Of a stretch of 64,000 bases of DNA, positions 12,205 to 24,746 are shown one piece after another. The stretch spans positions 314,001 through 378,000 of the forward strand of contig JAQFVV010000064.1 in assembly GCA_028023455.1 (NCBI GenBank). The letters are read 5' to 3'. Made by a program: the position numbers and the translations under genes. The DNA comes from Epiperipatus broadwayi (lineage: Eukaryota; Onychophora; Udeonychophora; Euonychophora; Peripatidae). Numbering within the stretch: the first letter of the stretch is position 1; every line of letters begins with the position of its first letter. The notes beneath the pieces were generated by a model. The model searched no databases. It was not told the origin of the DNA and was given only the letters and a program-made list of their open reading frames with translations.

Positions 12205-14700
12205 ACCAAGGCAGCAGTTGGTGGCCGAAGGCAGAAGTTGCTAAGAATCCCCTGATTGTGGATGCAGGCTGCCATTTGATGATGACTTTTTATTTAGGTA
12301 CTTACAACTGCAGATCACTTTCAAGTGAGGGAAGATTGCAAGAATTAGAAGAACTGTCTTATATAAAATGGGACATTATTGGACTTTGTGAAGTTAGAAA
12401 AAAAGGCAAAAAGACAATTGATTTAAAAAGTGGACATGTACTCTATTATAAGGGCATAAATATTGGAAATAAACATGGAGTAGGATTCATTATAAATAAA
12501 AAGTGGAAGAACAACATTGTGGAGATTGGTGGTGTATCGGACAGTGTCCAGATTAGTTATACAACTTAATAGCAGATACCAAATGCAGATAATTCAGGTT
12601 TATGTCCCAACAAATTCTCATAGTGATGAAGTAGTAGATTTTTACATGGAATGTACAAAAGGTTTTTGATCAGAGTAAACAACATTTTAAAATTGTTACA
12701 GGACACTTTAATGCTAGAATTGGTAAACAAATGAAAGATGAAAATGCTGTAGGTAATTTTGGTTATGGTAATAGAAATGAGAGAGGACATAGACTGATGG
12801 AATTTGCAGAAAAAGGAAAACTTTATATTATGAATTCTTCTTTTGAAAAAAAATGTTAAAAGGAAATGGACATGGCAGCATCCAAATGAAGGTACAGCAG
12901 AATTGGATTATATTTTGATTAACAGAAAATACATATTTTAAGATTGTAATGTTCTTAATAAATTTAATACAGAAAGTGATCTTATATTAGTAAGATGTAA
13001 GATACATGTTAATGCAAAACTAGAAAGACAAAAATTATTAATAAAAACAATATTGATAGTTGATATTCCTAATCTTCAGAAACATTCTAATGAATTTAAA
13101 TTAGAACTTACAAATCGGTATAAAGTATTAGTAGATATTGAATATCATTCAGATTTGAATGAAATTAATATGAAAATAACTGATGCACTTTTAAAAACTG
13201 CAACAAAGATAGCTAGTAGAAAAAGCAGCAATTCCCCAATAAAATTTCTACTGAGATTAGACAATTTATTAAGAAAAAAAAAGGAATATGAATATAGACA
13301 AAAATGATGCATTAAAAAGGATTGAATATCTCGAATTTTGTAAAATGGTGTGGAAAAGAGTTGAAAATGATATAAGAAAGTATAACTGTGAACTCACAAT
13401 GAAAGGGTGTAGAAGAGAATAAAAGTTTCAAGATTGTAAAACAACATTTTGGTATTGGTAGAAAATTTATATCTGAAATAAGAAAAAAAGATGCAATTAT
13501 TATTAAAGAGAGAGCTGACGTACTGAAATGATTAGAAGACTTTTATCAAGAATTATATAGTAATAAAAAACAACTACTTCCTATATTTATTATATCTTCT
13601 GAATTTCCCAGAATTTTAAATGAAGAAGTGAGACATGCAATTAAATGTATAAAGAAAATAAAAGTTCCAGGTAATGATGGAATTATAATTGATATATTAA
13701 AAGAAGCAGGTGAAGAAATATAATTTTTTAGCAAAGTTATATACCAACTGTCTAAATGATAAAGATGTATGAGATGATTGGAAGAATGCAGTATTAATAT
13801 TAATATTTAAAAAAGGTTATACAGAAGGTATTAAAAATTACAGATCTATCAGCCTTTTATAAATTTTATACAAAAATTTTACCAAGATAATTATAACTAA
13901 TTTTCAGAGAACATTGGATTTACACCAACCAAAAGAACAAGCTGGATTTAAAAGTGATTTTAGTATAGCAGATTACATCCTGGTATTGAGAGAAGTTATA
14001 GAAAGGACAGGTATAGATCCAGGATATTGTCATATTTTAAAGAATATTTATAAAAATGTAATAGCAACAATTAGATTACATATTGATACTGGGAAAATCA
14101 ACATTGGAAAGGGTATAAGAAAGGGTGATTCCATATCTCCAAAACTTTTTACAGCAGGACTGCAATAAGTATTTTGCGGATTAAAATGGGAAGCTAAAGG
14201 AATGAAAGTAAATGGAGATTATTTAAGTCATTTAGATTTTGCAGGTGATGTAGTTGTTTTTGTAAAAAAAAAAATGCTTTAGTGCTGCACGAAATGTTGC
14301 AGGAGTTATCAGATGAAAGTAGGAATGTAGGACTAAAGATAAATGTTAAAATAACTACAGTAATGTTTAATCGATTTTCTCAAAATATGAAAATAAAGAA
14401 TGATTAATAGTTACAAATATATTGGTCATATTATTAATACAGATGGAAACATAATGGATAAGATTAATCATAGAATTAAACTTGTTTGGAATGATTTTGG
14501 TAGAAATAACTTGATTCTAAAAGAAAATATGCTTATGTGTTTGAAAAGAGGTTTTTCATAAATGTGTTTTACCAATTCTTAATTATGGATTTGAAACTTG
14601 GACACTTAATAATAGAGCAATACTGAGGCTTCAGACCATTCAAAAAGAATGGAGAGCTGCATGTTGGGAGTAACAAGAAGAGATCGAAAATGCAATATAT
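12205..14700 (+). mobile_element. RTE-like LINE, 5' part, inactivated by mutation
   Basis: Decayed non-LTR retrotransposon of the RTE-like type often annotated as 'craniofacial development protein 2-like'. It would encode one ORF with an N-terminal AP-type endonuclease and a reverse transcriptase. The endonuclease opens at 12258-12569 (GTYNCRSL and DIIGLCEV segments). It continues after frameshifts through GHFNARIG (near 12701), where the family has GDFNA, to LDYILIN and ESDL (12975), where the family has SDH. Reverse transcriptase fragments follow at about 13546-14550, including KGDSISPKLFTAGLQ and LDFAGD (14238-14249), where the family has F/YADD. The stretch normally carrying the first catalytic Asp is missing at about 14010, where LREVIERT runs straight into GIDPGYCHILK. 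Many stops and frameshifts are present, so it cannot be functional. The reading ends at RRDRKCN and resumes at 17277. Confidence 0.9.
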
Positions 14701-14713
14701 TGTAACTGTCAGA

Positions 14714-14866
14714 AAACGTGTGACTCGTAAACATAGTGCAGAATTCGACCACCATACAGAACAGCAGCACCATCGAGTAGCGAAGCCACCCATGGTACTG
14801 AGTTTGAACATAGTTTATCGGTTCCACAATACAATCCATGAAACAACGCATCTGATGCGACATTAG
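14714..14866 (+). other. coding-like patch in the insertion, unidentified
   Basis: Open on the plus strand for about 51 codons, with markedly higher GC than its surroundings. It is rich in His and Gln (EFDHHTEQQHHRVAKPP) and ends in TAG at about 14864-14866. A CAG that could serve as splice acceptor lies just before it. I do not recognise the peptide. The minus strand is open in places too (14863-14606), so strand is not certain. It could be an exon, part of an element-encoded protein or chance. Confidence 0.25.
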
Positions 14867-15541
14867 TAAATATTTTTTTAGGCACGGTGGTCAGGGATAT
14901 GCAAGAGACTCATGATTTTATTCTCGAGTTAGCCAATAATCAAACTAATATTAATTAAACATTCATATTTACATAATCGAGGAAATAGTATATAGAATGG
15001 GTATCGAATAAATAAAACATAACTGCAGATGTATAGTTTAAAATTATTTATTCACACATTTTAATAAGACAATCATTTACTAATAATATTTTGTTGATTC
15101 AAAGCTTCAGTAGTGGGATTTGCGACATGATTATATTTTAAAGAATACATTTATTTATTTAGATATTATTTTATATTGAGGACTTCAGTAGCGGTATTTC
15201 CGATACTGTAATGTTTAAAAAAGGAATTCAATTATTTGAAGGCATCATCTAGCTACCTAAAATTCTCGAGTAAGTATTTCTAATGCATGCCTTGGGGAAT
15301 TTATACCTTTGCAATGCAAGAGTCTAAAGTAAGATTTAAGAGTAGTGGCGGACATATATTTATTTAATTAAAATATTTATTTTATAACGAAGGGTAAACA
15401 TTTATTTGAGAGTGAATTATGAAGATAATGCAGAGGCGGAGTGATATATAGAATAATAAAACTAAGTAAAGGAACACGTGGTACGCTTAAAAAGGCGATA
15501 TGGAATGGCAGTATATCGAAACTGCAATGCTGTGAATGAGT

Positions 15542-15763
15542 TTATAAGAATGTTGGGCTGGTCTCTGCCATTGGCCTGATGAAGTAAGGTGTCACATAAA
15601 CATAACCAGGGACAAGCGGTCCGTGTTGCAGTTTGCCGGCTGGCTGCATGACATTGTCAAATCCTACGGGAGCACCCATTATGCCCGCTTGTGTAGGATG
15701 ATTGGGGTTAATTTCAAACCTGAAGAATCCAGAAATTTCACGGCAGAATGGGTCATCGCATCT
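15542..15763 (-). CDS. unidentified exon-like open frame inside the insertion
   Basis: On the minus strand 73 codons are open from an AG acceptor-like boundary (minus-strand sequence ...TTACATTTTAG just above 15763) to TAA at 15544-15542. The frame is closed exactly at that acceptor, as expected for an exon. The peptide starts RCDDPFCREISGFF, is rich in Gly and Pro (QAGIMGAPVGFDN, GPLVPGYVYVTPY) and looks protein-like, but I do not recognise the family. GC content is far above the flanks. The plus strand is open over almost the same bases in the same codon register (15548-15796, 82 codons, with AGWLHDIVKSYGSTHYARLC), so one is the shadow of the other. I slightly prefer minus because of the acceptor. 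It may be a captured host exon or an element protein. Confidence 0.35.
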   Translation of the reverse strand, partial: RCDDPFCREISGFFRFEINPNHPTQAGIMGAPVGFDNVMQPAGKLQHGPLVPGYVYVTPYFIRPMAETSPTFL

Positions 15764-16365
15764 CTAAAATGTAACACATGTATACTGTATAAATGATTAT
15801 GATGAGATTTAAATAGATTTCTGACTCGGCCCTACACTATCAACATTTACCAAAGAATGTTGGTGACTCTCAAAGAAATGTAATTTTCTGGAATTATTCA
15901 TGATGATTTAATAAATACAAAACCTATATAAATTGGGAATTATTATAACTAATACGTCAGTCATTTGCGAAGTTGTAGACCCCTGCATTACCATAAATGA
16001 AGCATTGAATGCATGTCGGTTTATATGAAAATTAAATTATTTATGAAAGTAATGTTAATGAAATCTGACACGCATTCACTATTTCAAGCGATCATAGATT
16101 TAAACTTTGAACATTGAGACAATTATTAGCATGCAATAATTAAATAATAAATATAGATAAAATGTAGATTTTAGAAATACACACCCAAGAAAGATAGAAT
16201 GAGGTAAGCTAGATTATTAGAGAAATTTACACATTAGGTTAATTATTCAATTTTAGTTATACAAATGATAGTTTTTACATTTTATAATTGAGATAAGTAT
16301 TATGAAGAAGAGCTATAGCATATTATTAGAGTATTCTAGAGTTTGAACACAGACAGGTACCTGTT

Positions 16366-16604
16366 TTATAAGAAGTTTTCTGATTCCATTAGTTTAGCAG
16401 CAAAAAAGTTCACGAGTGGCAATTCTTTCTTGTATTTAGATATTTCATTTAATTTCACAGCAGCTTTTTCATTTATTTCAGGCAGCAGATCTTCATGGTG
16501 AATTTATGATGGGCAATGGAAAGTTCGGCAACCGATACGCCATCTCCCGATGGAGAATAATCTAGGTGCTTTACTCGGTCATACCTTGGCAGGAACAAAT
16601 TATT
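16366..16604 (-). CDS. unidentified coding-like patch, minus strand, two overlapping frames
   Basis: Two overlapping minus-strand frames look protein-like. One covers 16604-16473 and includes LPRYDRVKHLDYSPSGDG and VAELSIAHHKF. The other covers 16503-16366 and includes HEDLLPEINEKAAVKLNEI and ends in TAA. Together they could be one exon broken by a frameshift near 16500. On the plus strand a strong acceptor (TTTATTTCAG at 16472-16481) is followed by a short open stretch (AADLHGEFMMGNGKFGNRY) closed by TAG, so a plus-strand terminal exon is also possible. I do not recognise either protein. The location is inside the insertion that splits the LINE. Confidence 0.25.
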
Positions 16605-17276
16605 TTATTATTTTTGGAGACTCTCAGTGATCGAGAGCAAAGCTAAAGTTTAAGTGAATGTCTCCAGCAAGTCTAAGATGGCCTCTTTTTTTATCTTGAT
16701 CTTTCACATTTTTGTTAAGATATTTTTAGGTTCTACTTAATATGCCTTGAGGATAATCAATGCATTTTGTTGGTTTTTTTTTTAATTAAAGAAAGCTGCC
16801 AATCTATTGTTTACATTTTACATTTACTAATTATATTTTGGGGAATTTTTCTTTAATTAATCTATTATCTATCACTGACTGATGCTTTTAAATTTCAAAA
16901 ACAAAAAGGGAACATAAGATTATTTTAACTTTTAATTAAATATTACATCAGATTTTTTTAGAATTATTATTAAACGAAATTTAAACAAAGCAATAAATAT
17001 GAACTTTATAATCCAAAATAAATGATTAAAATTATACAAAATTATATAACTAAAAGAAATCTAAATTATATTATTTTATCCCTATTTATTGTCTTTAATT
17101 TGAGATCAAAATGTGTGCGTGTTTATGCTGAATTCTACATATATTTATACATTTTTAATATTGTTACACACACAATTCAATACCAAAAAGTTTAAATTTG
17201 GGCAGGATAGACCGGTCAGTGAGAGACGACAGAAAAAGGTGAAACTTAAGATTCGAATACGAATCTTACTGTTTCA

Positions 17277-17570
17277 ATATGGGTAAGAGAACAAACAGGT
17301 ATTGCTGACCTCATTGAAAAAATCAAAAGACTGATGTGGAGTTGGGCTGGACATATTGCTAGAAGTGATGATAATAGATGGGCAATTTAAATCTTAAACT
17401 GCATTCCAAGAGCTTGTAAAAGATCCAGAAAGAGACCACATGTGACATGGATGGATGAAATAAGAAAGTGTGCAAGGTGATCTGGAGAAAAGAAGGTAAA
17501 AATCGGAGAAGATAGATTGAACTTGGAGAGAACTTTATCCTGCAGTGGATTGATAATTGTTGATGATGAT
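17277..17570 (+). mobile_element. RTE-like LINE, 3' part and tail
   Basis: Continues the LINE from 14700. The reading WVREQTGIADLIEKIKRL, then WSWAGHIARSDDNRW, is the C-terminal segment of this LINE family. The frame ends QWIDNC with a stop at 17561-17563, followed by a TGATGATGAT tail, a simple-repeat 3' end typical of RTE elements. An in-frame TAA after RWAI and further damage show that it is dead. Confidence 0.85.
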
Positions 17571-20560
17571 ATATATATATTGTGCCAGACCGTATATAGT
17601 GCCCTTACACAAAATACCTGTTGCTGAGGATTCAGAGCACCTAATGTTTCTAATATTAAACTTATATATTTTTAATATATAAAATAGATCGTAATGAGAT
17701 GTATATTGTACATATTTATTTATGTTGCATAAATAACTGGGATTGCTCTGTAATATATTCCTATTTTCACCTACAATACAAGTGTATATATTATATGTAT
17801 TAATAAACTTTTATGTGCACAACAAAGCTATATAGTTGTGTTATATTATTATTTATAAATCTGTAAGATTTTTGTTTTCATTGTTTATAAAAGAGCAAAA
17901 AATAATCATAAAGAAAAACTAAGTTTATAGTAACATTTTTTATATGTTGAAACATTTTTTTGTATTTATATTATATTATTAATTGTAATGTTCCATATAT
18001 GTATACATATGTGTATTTTTATTTATTTCTAAAAATACTTTTTAATAGAAAGAATTTAAATTTTTTTTCGATTATAGTTTGCATTGTAACTAATTAATCT
18101 TGATTTATGAAAAACTTTTGTAAATTATAATTTGCTTTAAAAAAAGCAAAAAAAAAAAAGGGGGGGGTATTTTTTTATTAAGAGAATTTTTTTTCTTTTT
18201 GTTTGTTTGTAAAGATAAAATAAAAAAAAATTGTTATTATGTGAAAAATGTGTGGTTTGATTAGCCAAGATGGAAACTATATAAATTCCAAAATTAGAAA
18301 AAGGTATACTTTAAAACGTAAAAACTAAAAGAATGTATGTAAAGTCTAATTAATGAGTTGTTGGCTGATGCAATAGTTTGTAGGGGGTATTGAAATTGGG
18401 TGAATAAGTGGACCATGTGAACTACATACCAGGTGTGGTGAGATCGGTTAGTGCATGCTTGTCCAAGTGGGCTGACTGTCTATTTTGCTGAGATCATTGA
18501 TTATTATGTTTTGTTCCTGCTATCACCATTAGACAGCAAAAGAAAGATGAAATGATACTTGAAACTTAATCATTCATATGTGGTATAGCTATTAAAGAAA
18601 TCTTGGGAAAATTGTCGAAATTAAAAACAAAAAAAAAGGAGAATAACCATTTCTGCTGTAACTGCTGCTATGGATTTCCAGATGAATAATGCCATTGCTA
18701 TCTATGAAACAAAAGTTTTGTATAGTGCTTAAGTGGTCAGAAAATCATCTCTCAATCTTGGAAAGCCATAAAACCTTTAAGTTGTGCTTGATTAACTTAC
18801 TTTTTTTAATTAGCAGTCTGATGAAATTATAAGTAAAGCCAATTTTCTATGGTAAAGTCTGCCATGGGAAATTGGAAACTATAATAAAATACATTAGAAG
18901 AGATATCAGATCAAGAAGGCCTTAATAGTTTTTCAAGTTTATCAAGAAATCATGGAGTAGACTTCTAGCAACAGTACATCTGCCTGTTTATCCCTGAAGC
19001 CCAGAAATGATTTAAGAGAAGCCAGAAAACCATGATGGAAGGACTCTATCATGTGTATTGGTTAAAGGAAGCCCTATCTGCCATATTAAGTGTTTATATG
19101 GTCCACTTTGAAGTTGAACCCGAATGGAAGTCAGAAGATCAGATGAGTATATATTTTGCAATAATAATTTTATGTTTCTATAAATAATTTATTTTGTCTT
19201 TGCTTATTTGTATATTATAACTATTAATCCTTTTATTTAATTTTTTAGAATATGCACTGTATTAAATGGCACTTACATGTATGTCTGACTTAGATCCACC
19301 ATGTGTAGGATTTTTCTATTTCCTAATCTTTTAAACTATTACAATGACACCTCATGTTGAGTATCTTATGACCGTATTCTCTATGCATCATTTTATGCAT
19401 CCAAAATAAAGAGAAGTAGATGCTTGACATATATAAAATATAATTTGAGCACAAAAATATTGATGTGTCCATCATATTAATATTTATAAACCAAAGGAAT
19501 AGTAAATCTTGAATTATTTTTCTTTTTGAATATTTTTGTCACATATACTTTATTACTTTGTTATTCTTAAAGTGGGAAGGGTAGTATAGACCACACTCAT
19601 TATGTGATCATCTTATTTTTTTTAAAAATATATATATATATATATGTTTGTTTTCTGTAAATAAATATCCAATTTGATCAATCAATGTCATATTATGTAA
19701 GCCAAAGGCCATAATTTATATGGCTGAAAGCATAAATATAAAATTTTCCATTATTTAAAATATTAACAATATTTAATTTATTTTTATATGTACTTGGTGG
19801 AGGGAAATGGAAAAAATAAATCTTATATTTCATATTTAAATTGTTTGCCACATATTTTTTTTAGTTTAATAAATTACCTATTAGTACATAACTATTATTG
19901 TCATAGAACCTATTATTGTCATAGAACCATAGAACCAAATCACTTATTAACCTGAGATAGGAGAAAAATAAACCATTTAATGAGCTAGTTATTGGGATAA
20001 CTTACTGGGGAGTTGGATTGTTTCATTTTAGGTCCACACTTATTAATCCATTAAGATGTATAATAGTGGTTATCTATATTTTGACATTCTCTCAGAAACA
20101 AAAAAGCGAGTCAATAATAAATTTCGTAATCGGGGGATGGCACATAAAGGCTGGATACAGAACATTTCAGTACTTTCAAAGGTGTGCAAAGTCAAAAAAA
20201 TGACGAACGTTTAGATAAATGGACAATAGTGGGATAGTTTAACAAAGAATATTTTGATTGACCTAATTTAGGTTGAATCTCCTTCCTCTAATAATTCTTG
20301 TGAAATATTTTTTTTTTATATTTAGCCAACAATATTTTGGGGGGAATTATTATCAACATTTCATTTAATAACATACATCACTTCATGCTCAGTGCATATA
20401 TAGATCACAAATATATAAGTCCTAGAGTAGAAGATTCAGATGGGTACAATATATATATATCAAGAATGAAGCATCCCCGTATTGAAAGGAATGAGTGCTT
20501 CCATAGAAAAATTCATTAAAACTTTCAAATGCTTTAATTAAAATTCAATTTAAAAAAATT
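17571..20560. other. AT-rich non-coding sequence
   Basis: No gene supported. Contains short TA tracts and an A-run/G-run near 18150. The frames at 20018-20203 and 20337-20519 lack any recognised domain or splice context. Confidence 0.55.
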
Positions 20561-20610
20561 CACTTTCAATTTTATTTTAGCAAATGTTGAATTGTTTTTA
20601 TATTTGTAGG

Positions 20611-21225
20611 AAATGGAATGAACTTGTCTAACTTATTCCCACTGATTATAAGAACATAAAACAATGCTAACATTTAATTTACAGTCAAAACTTTTAAGTT
20701 AAAGAATTTGGAAGATAGAAATATATGTATAATGTTTATCTATATTCAACTAATCACAGTGTGATTAGAATGAGCAATTCAAATTCATTATATTTTTGTA
20801 TGCAATTTTTATCAACTGTTGAAATTTATATATATATGAAATGGAATGAACACATCTAACTCATTACCACAGATTATAAGAAGTTCAAACAATGTTAAGA
20901 TCTAATTTACAGTCAATACTTTTAAGTTAAAAGGATTTGGAAGATAAAAATATATTGATAATAAATTATCTGTATTAACTCATCACAGCCTGATTATAAT
21001 GAGCAATTCAAATTCATCATATTTTGTGTGCAATTTTTTTTAGCATCTATTGAATTGTTTTTATATGATGTAGGGAATGTAATGAACTCGACTAACTCAT
21101 TCCTGCTAATTACAAAAGTTCAAACAATGCTAAGATCTAATTTACAGTTAAAACTTTTAAGTTAAAAGGGTTTATAAGATAAAAAAATATTGATAATATA
21201 TTCTCTGATTTACAGATAAGAGCAG
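20611..21225 (+). repeat. tandem repeat, about 3 units of 228-236 bp
   Basis: Units begin at about 20611, 20839 and 21075 and share GGAATGAAC, CAAACAATG, TCTAATTTACAGT, AACTTTTAAGTTAAA and GAGCAATTCAAATTCAT in the same order. Unit 3 is incomplete. Divergence of roughly 15-20 percent by eye shows an old array. Confidence 0.8.
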
Positions 21226-21413
21226 TTCAGATTTTTCTAGATGGATATAATATAAATATATTGGATGCTATCACATAAAAAATTGTGGCATGTAAAATAA
21301 AAACATTATAAAAAAAAAGAAATGTGCTTCTGTTCCTAAAAAAGTCATGCTTCATCACTCATATATATATATATATATAATAAATAAAGTTTGATATCTG
21401 TATTCGTTTCACA

Positions 21414-22013
21414 ATATATGTAATATACAAATCAATATATATATATCAAAATACAGTACAATTTATATAAATTATATTCTTTTAGAAGTACTTTCGACTA
21501 TACACTTTGTAGTCTTTATCAACTATATAATGTTGAATAATCAAAACGAGACAACCCTTAACAATACCCATAGTTCAATTCAGATTTTCCACAATTCTAT
21601 TATCTTAACATTTGATGACTGGCGATTCATTAACATTTGACGATTTCTTGAAATCAACATAGCCTCTTTTATTTTACGTTTATTATGACAACATTCAATT
21701 TGAATAATTTTCATATTTTTATAATGAAAATTATTCAAATTGAACGTTGTCATAATAAACGTAAAATAAAAGAGGCTATGTTGATTTCAAGAAATCGTCA
21801 AATGTTAATGAATTGCCAGTCATCAAATGTTAAGATAACAGAATTGTGGGAAATCTGAATTGAACTATGGGTATTGTTAAGGGTTGTCTCGTTTTGATTA
21901 TTCAACGTTATATAGTTGATAAAGACTACAAAGTGTATAGTCGAAAGTACTTCTAAAAGAATATAATTTATATAAATTGTACTGTATTTTGATATATATA
22001 TTGATTTCTATAT

Positions 22014-22023
<10 letters not shown>
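21414..22023. repeat. near-perfect 300-bp-arm inverted repeat (giant palindrome)
   Basis: The left arm (21414-21714) and right arm (21724-22023) are reverse complements around a 9-nt spacer. By eye I find only a handful of mismatches over 300 bp, apart from differences in TA-tract length. The mismatches I located are all transitions, and three are CpG versus TpG/CpA (AACGTT/AATGTT twice, GGCGATT/GGCAATT). No open frame is preserved. The outer ends merge into (AT)n. It may be a recent fold-back element, a recent inverted duplication or an assembly artefact. Confidence 0.9.
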
Positions 22024-22057
<34 letters not shown>

Positions 22058-22063
22058 ATATAT

Positions 22064-22104
<41 letters not shown>
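22016..22104. repeat. (AT)n tract with short palindromic flanks
   Basis: Long TA runs are interrupted by ATCTCTGAT on one side and ATCAGAGAT on the other, so the AT core is itself the stem of a perfect hairpin. Directly adjoins the large palindrome. Confidence 0.85.
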
Positions 22105-22105
<1 letters not shown>

Positions 22106-22109
22106 ATTG

Positions 22110-23820
22110 TTACCTTAATCTGAAGATATTTTTCTTTAGTAAACTTTTATTCTAATATTCATCATATGTCAAAGAAATTTACTTAAAATGGTCTAACCTC
22201 TTCTGACCATGCTTGTATCATTATATATTTAATGAATTCCAGAACTGTATTTACATCTTAAAGTAAATGATACCATACAATTTCAAACTAATCAAGGATA
22301 ACTTTATGCACAAATAGTACACTAACATTACTGTCCTGTAAAATGACTTTTTTCCCTGTTAAATCTTGGTTGTCCTTATTATTATGCTGAGAGAATAGAT
22401 GTTTATAATTCCAGAAACATAATAAATAAACATATGGATGGCATTAATGCAACCCTTCACATAAGCTCTACATAAGTTCTTCATTATATGAGACAGAAGA
22501 TTTACTGACTAATGAAACAAAATGGATCTGGTTTTTGACATTTTTCATTCAAAATTCTGTAGCACACAATGTCAGAATAATACCAAAGCTATTTTATATT
22601 TATGATGACCTCAATAAAGTACTAACTTTGGCCTTACAGAATTCTCTAAGTGTTCTCATTTTATTAAACTGTGATATCTAAATTATAAACACAATTACTT
22701 TAGTAATATATGGCTCTCTGAATTCATGTACAGTGATTTAATGGCTACAATTTTATTTTATTGCTAAGTCACTCAATCTTATATAAAAAAGAATTCATTT
22801 TGTCTTTGATTGATATACTAAATACTCTACAAATAGTAAATAATTAAAAAGATGCATCTATCCATCTATTTACTTAAATACTTTTTCCATTGTTTATCCA
22901 CTTTTCTGTCTGCTTGTCATTTTAATTAATTTCACATTTGCAGGCCATTAATTTATTTATTAGTTATTTATTTAAACAAAGTTCCATGTGAAAAAGTGTT
23001 ATAAACGTCTACATTGTGCATCAATAAACCATTATAAATGGATTTTATTAAATACTATTTCTAACCTGTACATTTTAGCTTTAACTTCAAATTGATCTTC
23101 TTAAATATATTTAAACATCAATAAAATGTATATGTTGATAAGATTATAAATCTGTTATAAAGGAAAGTTGTTGTCTCTAAACCTGTGGAGAATAAGCTCT
23201 AAGTTTTTAACAATATATAAAATAATAGAAAAAAATAGAAAAAACAATAGATTTATTGATTATTCATTACTGCTTTAATTAATGCCATATCTGAGAATAC
23301 CACTAGTCTTATATATTTAAATATTAGTGCAGATTTTTTTGTCAAAAAATATGTTGTAAATTTGTAGCAATAACAAAATATCATGAATTGACTTTATTAA
23401 ATAATATACAACTTTTACATTAAAGTTTTAATAACAAAATGATTAGACTAGTAGTATTTATATAAAAGTAACATTGCTTTATTAACGAGGTCACCATGCA
23501 CATTCCAAGGCAGTTGAAAGCAAAGATTGTTACCCAAATCATATGATGTCATGTAGAAACAAGGAAAAATGGTAGATTGTATACTGACGATTTAATATTG
23601 TATCAGTTAATATATATATATAATTTTAATAAAAATATTTCCAATTATGAATTAAATACTTTTGTATGTTTTAGTTGAAGCTATTGTAAATATGACGATT
23701 TTAAATAAGACTACATTAGCAACTATATTTAATGAAACTACTTTAAAAACTAACCGTACGCCACGCACAACAGGTATAAAACTACATTACAATTTAAGTG
23801 TTTTTAATATATATATATAT
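22110..23820. other. AT-rich non-coding sequence
   Basis: No supported gene or repeat partner was found. Short TA tract near 23610. Confidence 0.55.
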
Positions 23821-23869
23821 GTGTGTGTGTGAAAGACAGAGTATGTGTTTACAGAAAGAGAAAATGTTG

Positions 23870-24385
<516 letters not shown>

Positions 24386-24714
24386 ACTGGTATAATTTTA
24401 ATCCAATAATCAGTTGTCTCTCTGTTGATAGTCATTGTATATTGTATATAAAGTAACATATATTATTTTGTTTAAAAGATTGTAAAATAATATTTATTAA
24501 TCTACTGTCAAACAGTTTATTTTTGCTATTATAATGAAGTCCATTTAAACTTCTATTCCGATTTAATTTCAGTATATTTAAGTCGTTGTTTTTGTTTACA
24601 GTCTGTTCAAAAATCTTAAACAAGTAAATTCCATTAACTACCTAATTGTAATTTTGCTTGACACCAGATTGTTTATAATCCATAAAGTCATCTTCATATA
24701 TTATGATTATGCTG

Positions 24715-24745
<31 letters not shown>

Positions 24746-24746
24746 G

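Larger units (their letters stand above)
14701..17276. mobile_element. 2.58-kb insertion inside the LINE, TG...CA ends, ATAT target duplication
   Basis: The LINE reading stops at 14700 and resumes at 17277. The inserted block starts TGTAACTG and ends CTGTTTCA, and is flanked on both sides by ATAT (14697-14700 and 17277-17280). TG...CA ends with a 4 bp duplication fit an LTR-retrotransposon or solo LTR. However, I found no duplicated LTR inside, no primer-binding site and no pol fragment, so the class is open. A perfect hairpin, AAGATTCG/AATA/CGAATCTT, lies at 17248-17267 just inside the right end. An imperfect repeat containing CTTCAGTAG occurs near 15105 and 15184. Coding-like patches inside are listed separately. 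Confidence 0.6.

Noticed and set aside
12566-12790. Minus-strand open frame over the LINE endonuclease
   Set aside because: Shadow of the plus-strand LINE reading.
18420-18490. tRNA-like A box (TGGTGAGATCGG)
   Set aside because: No B box at the right distance and no cloverleaf.
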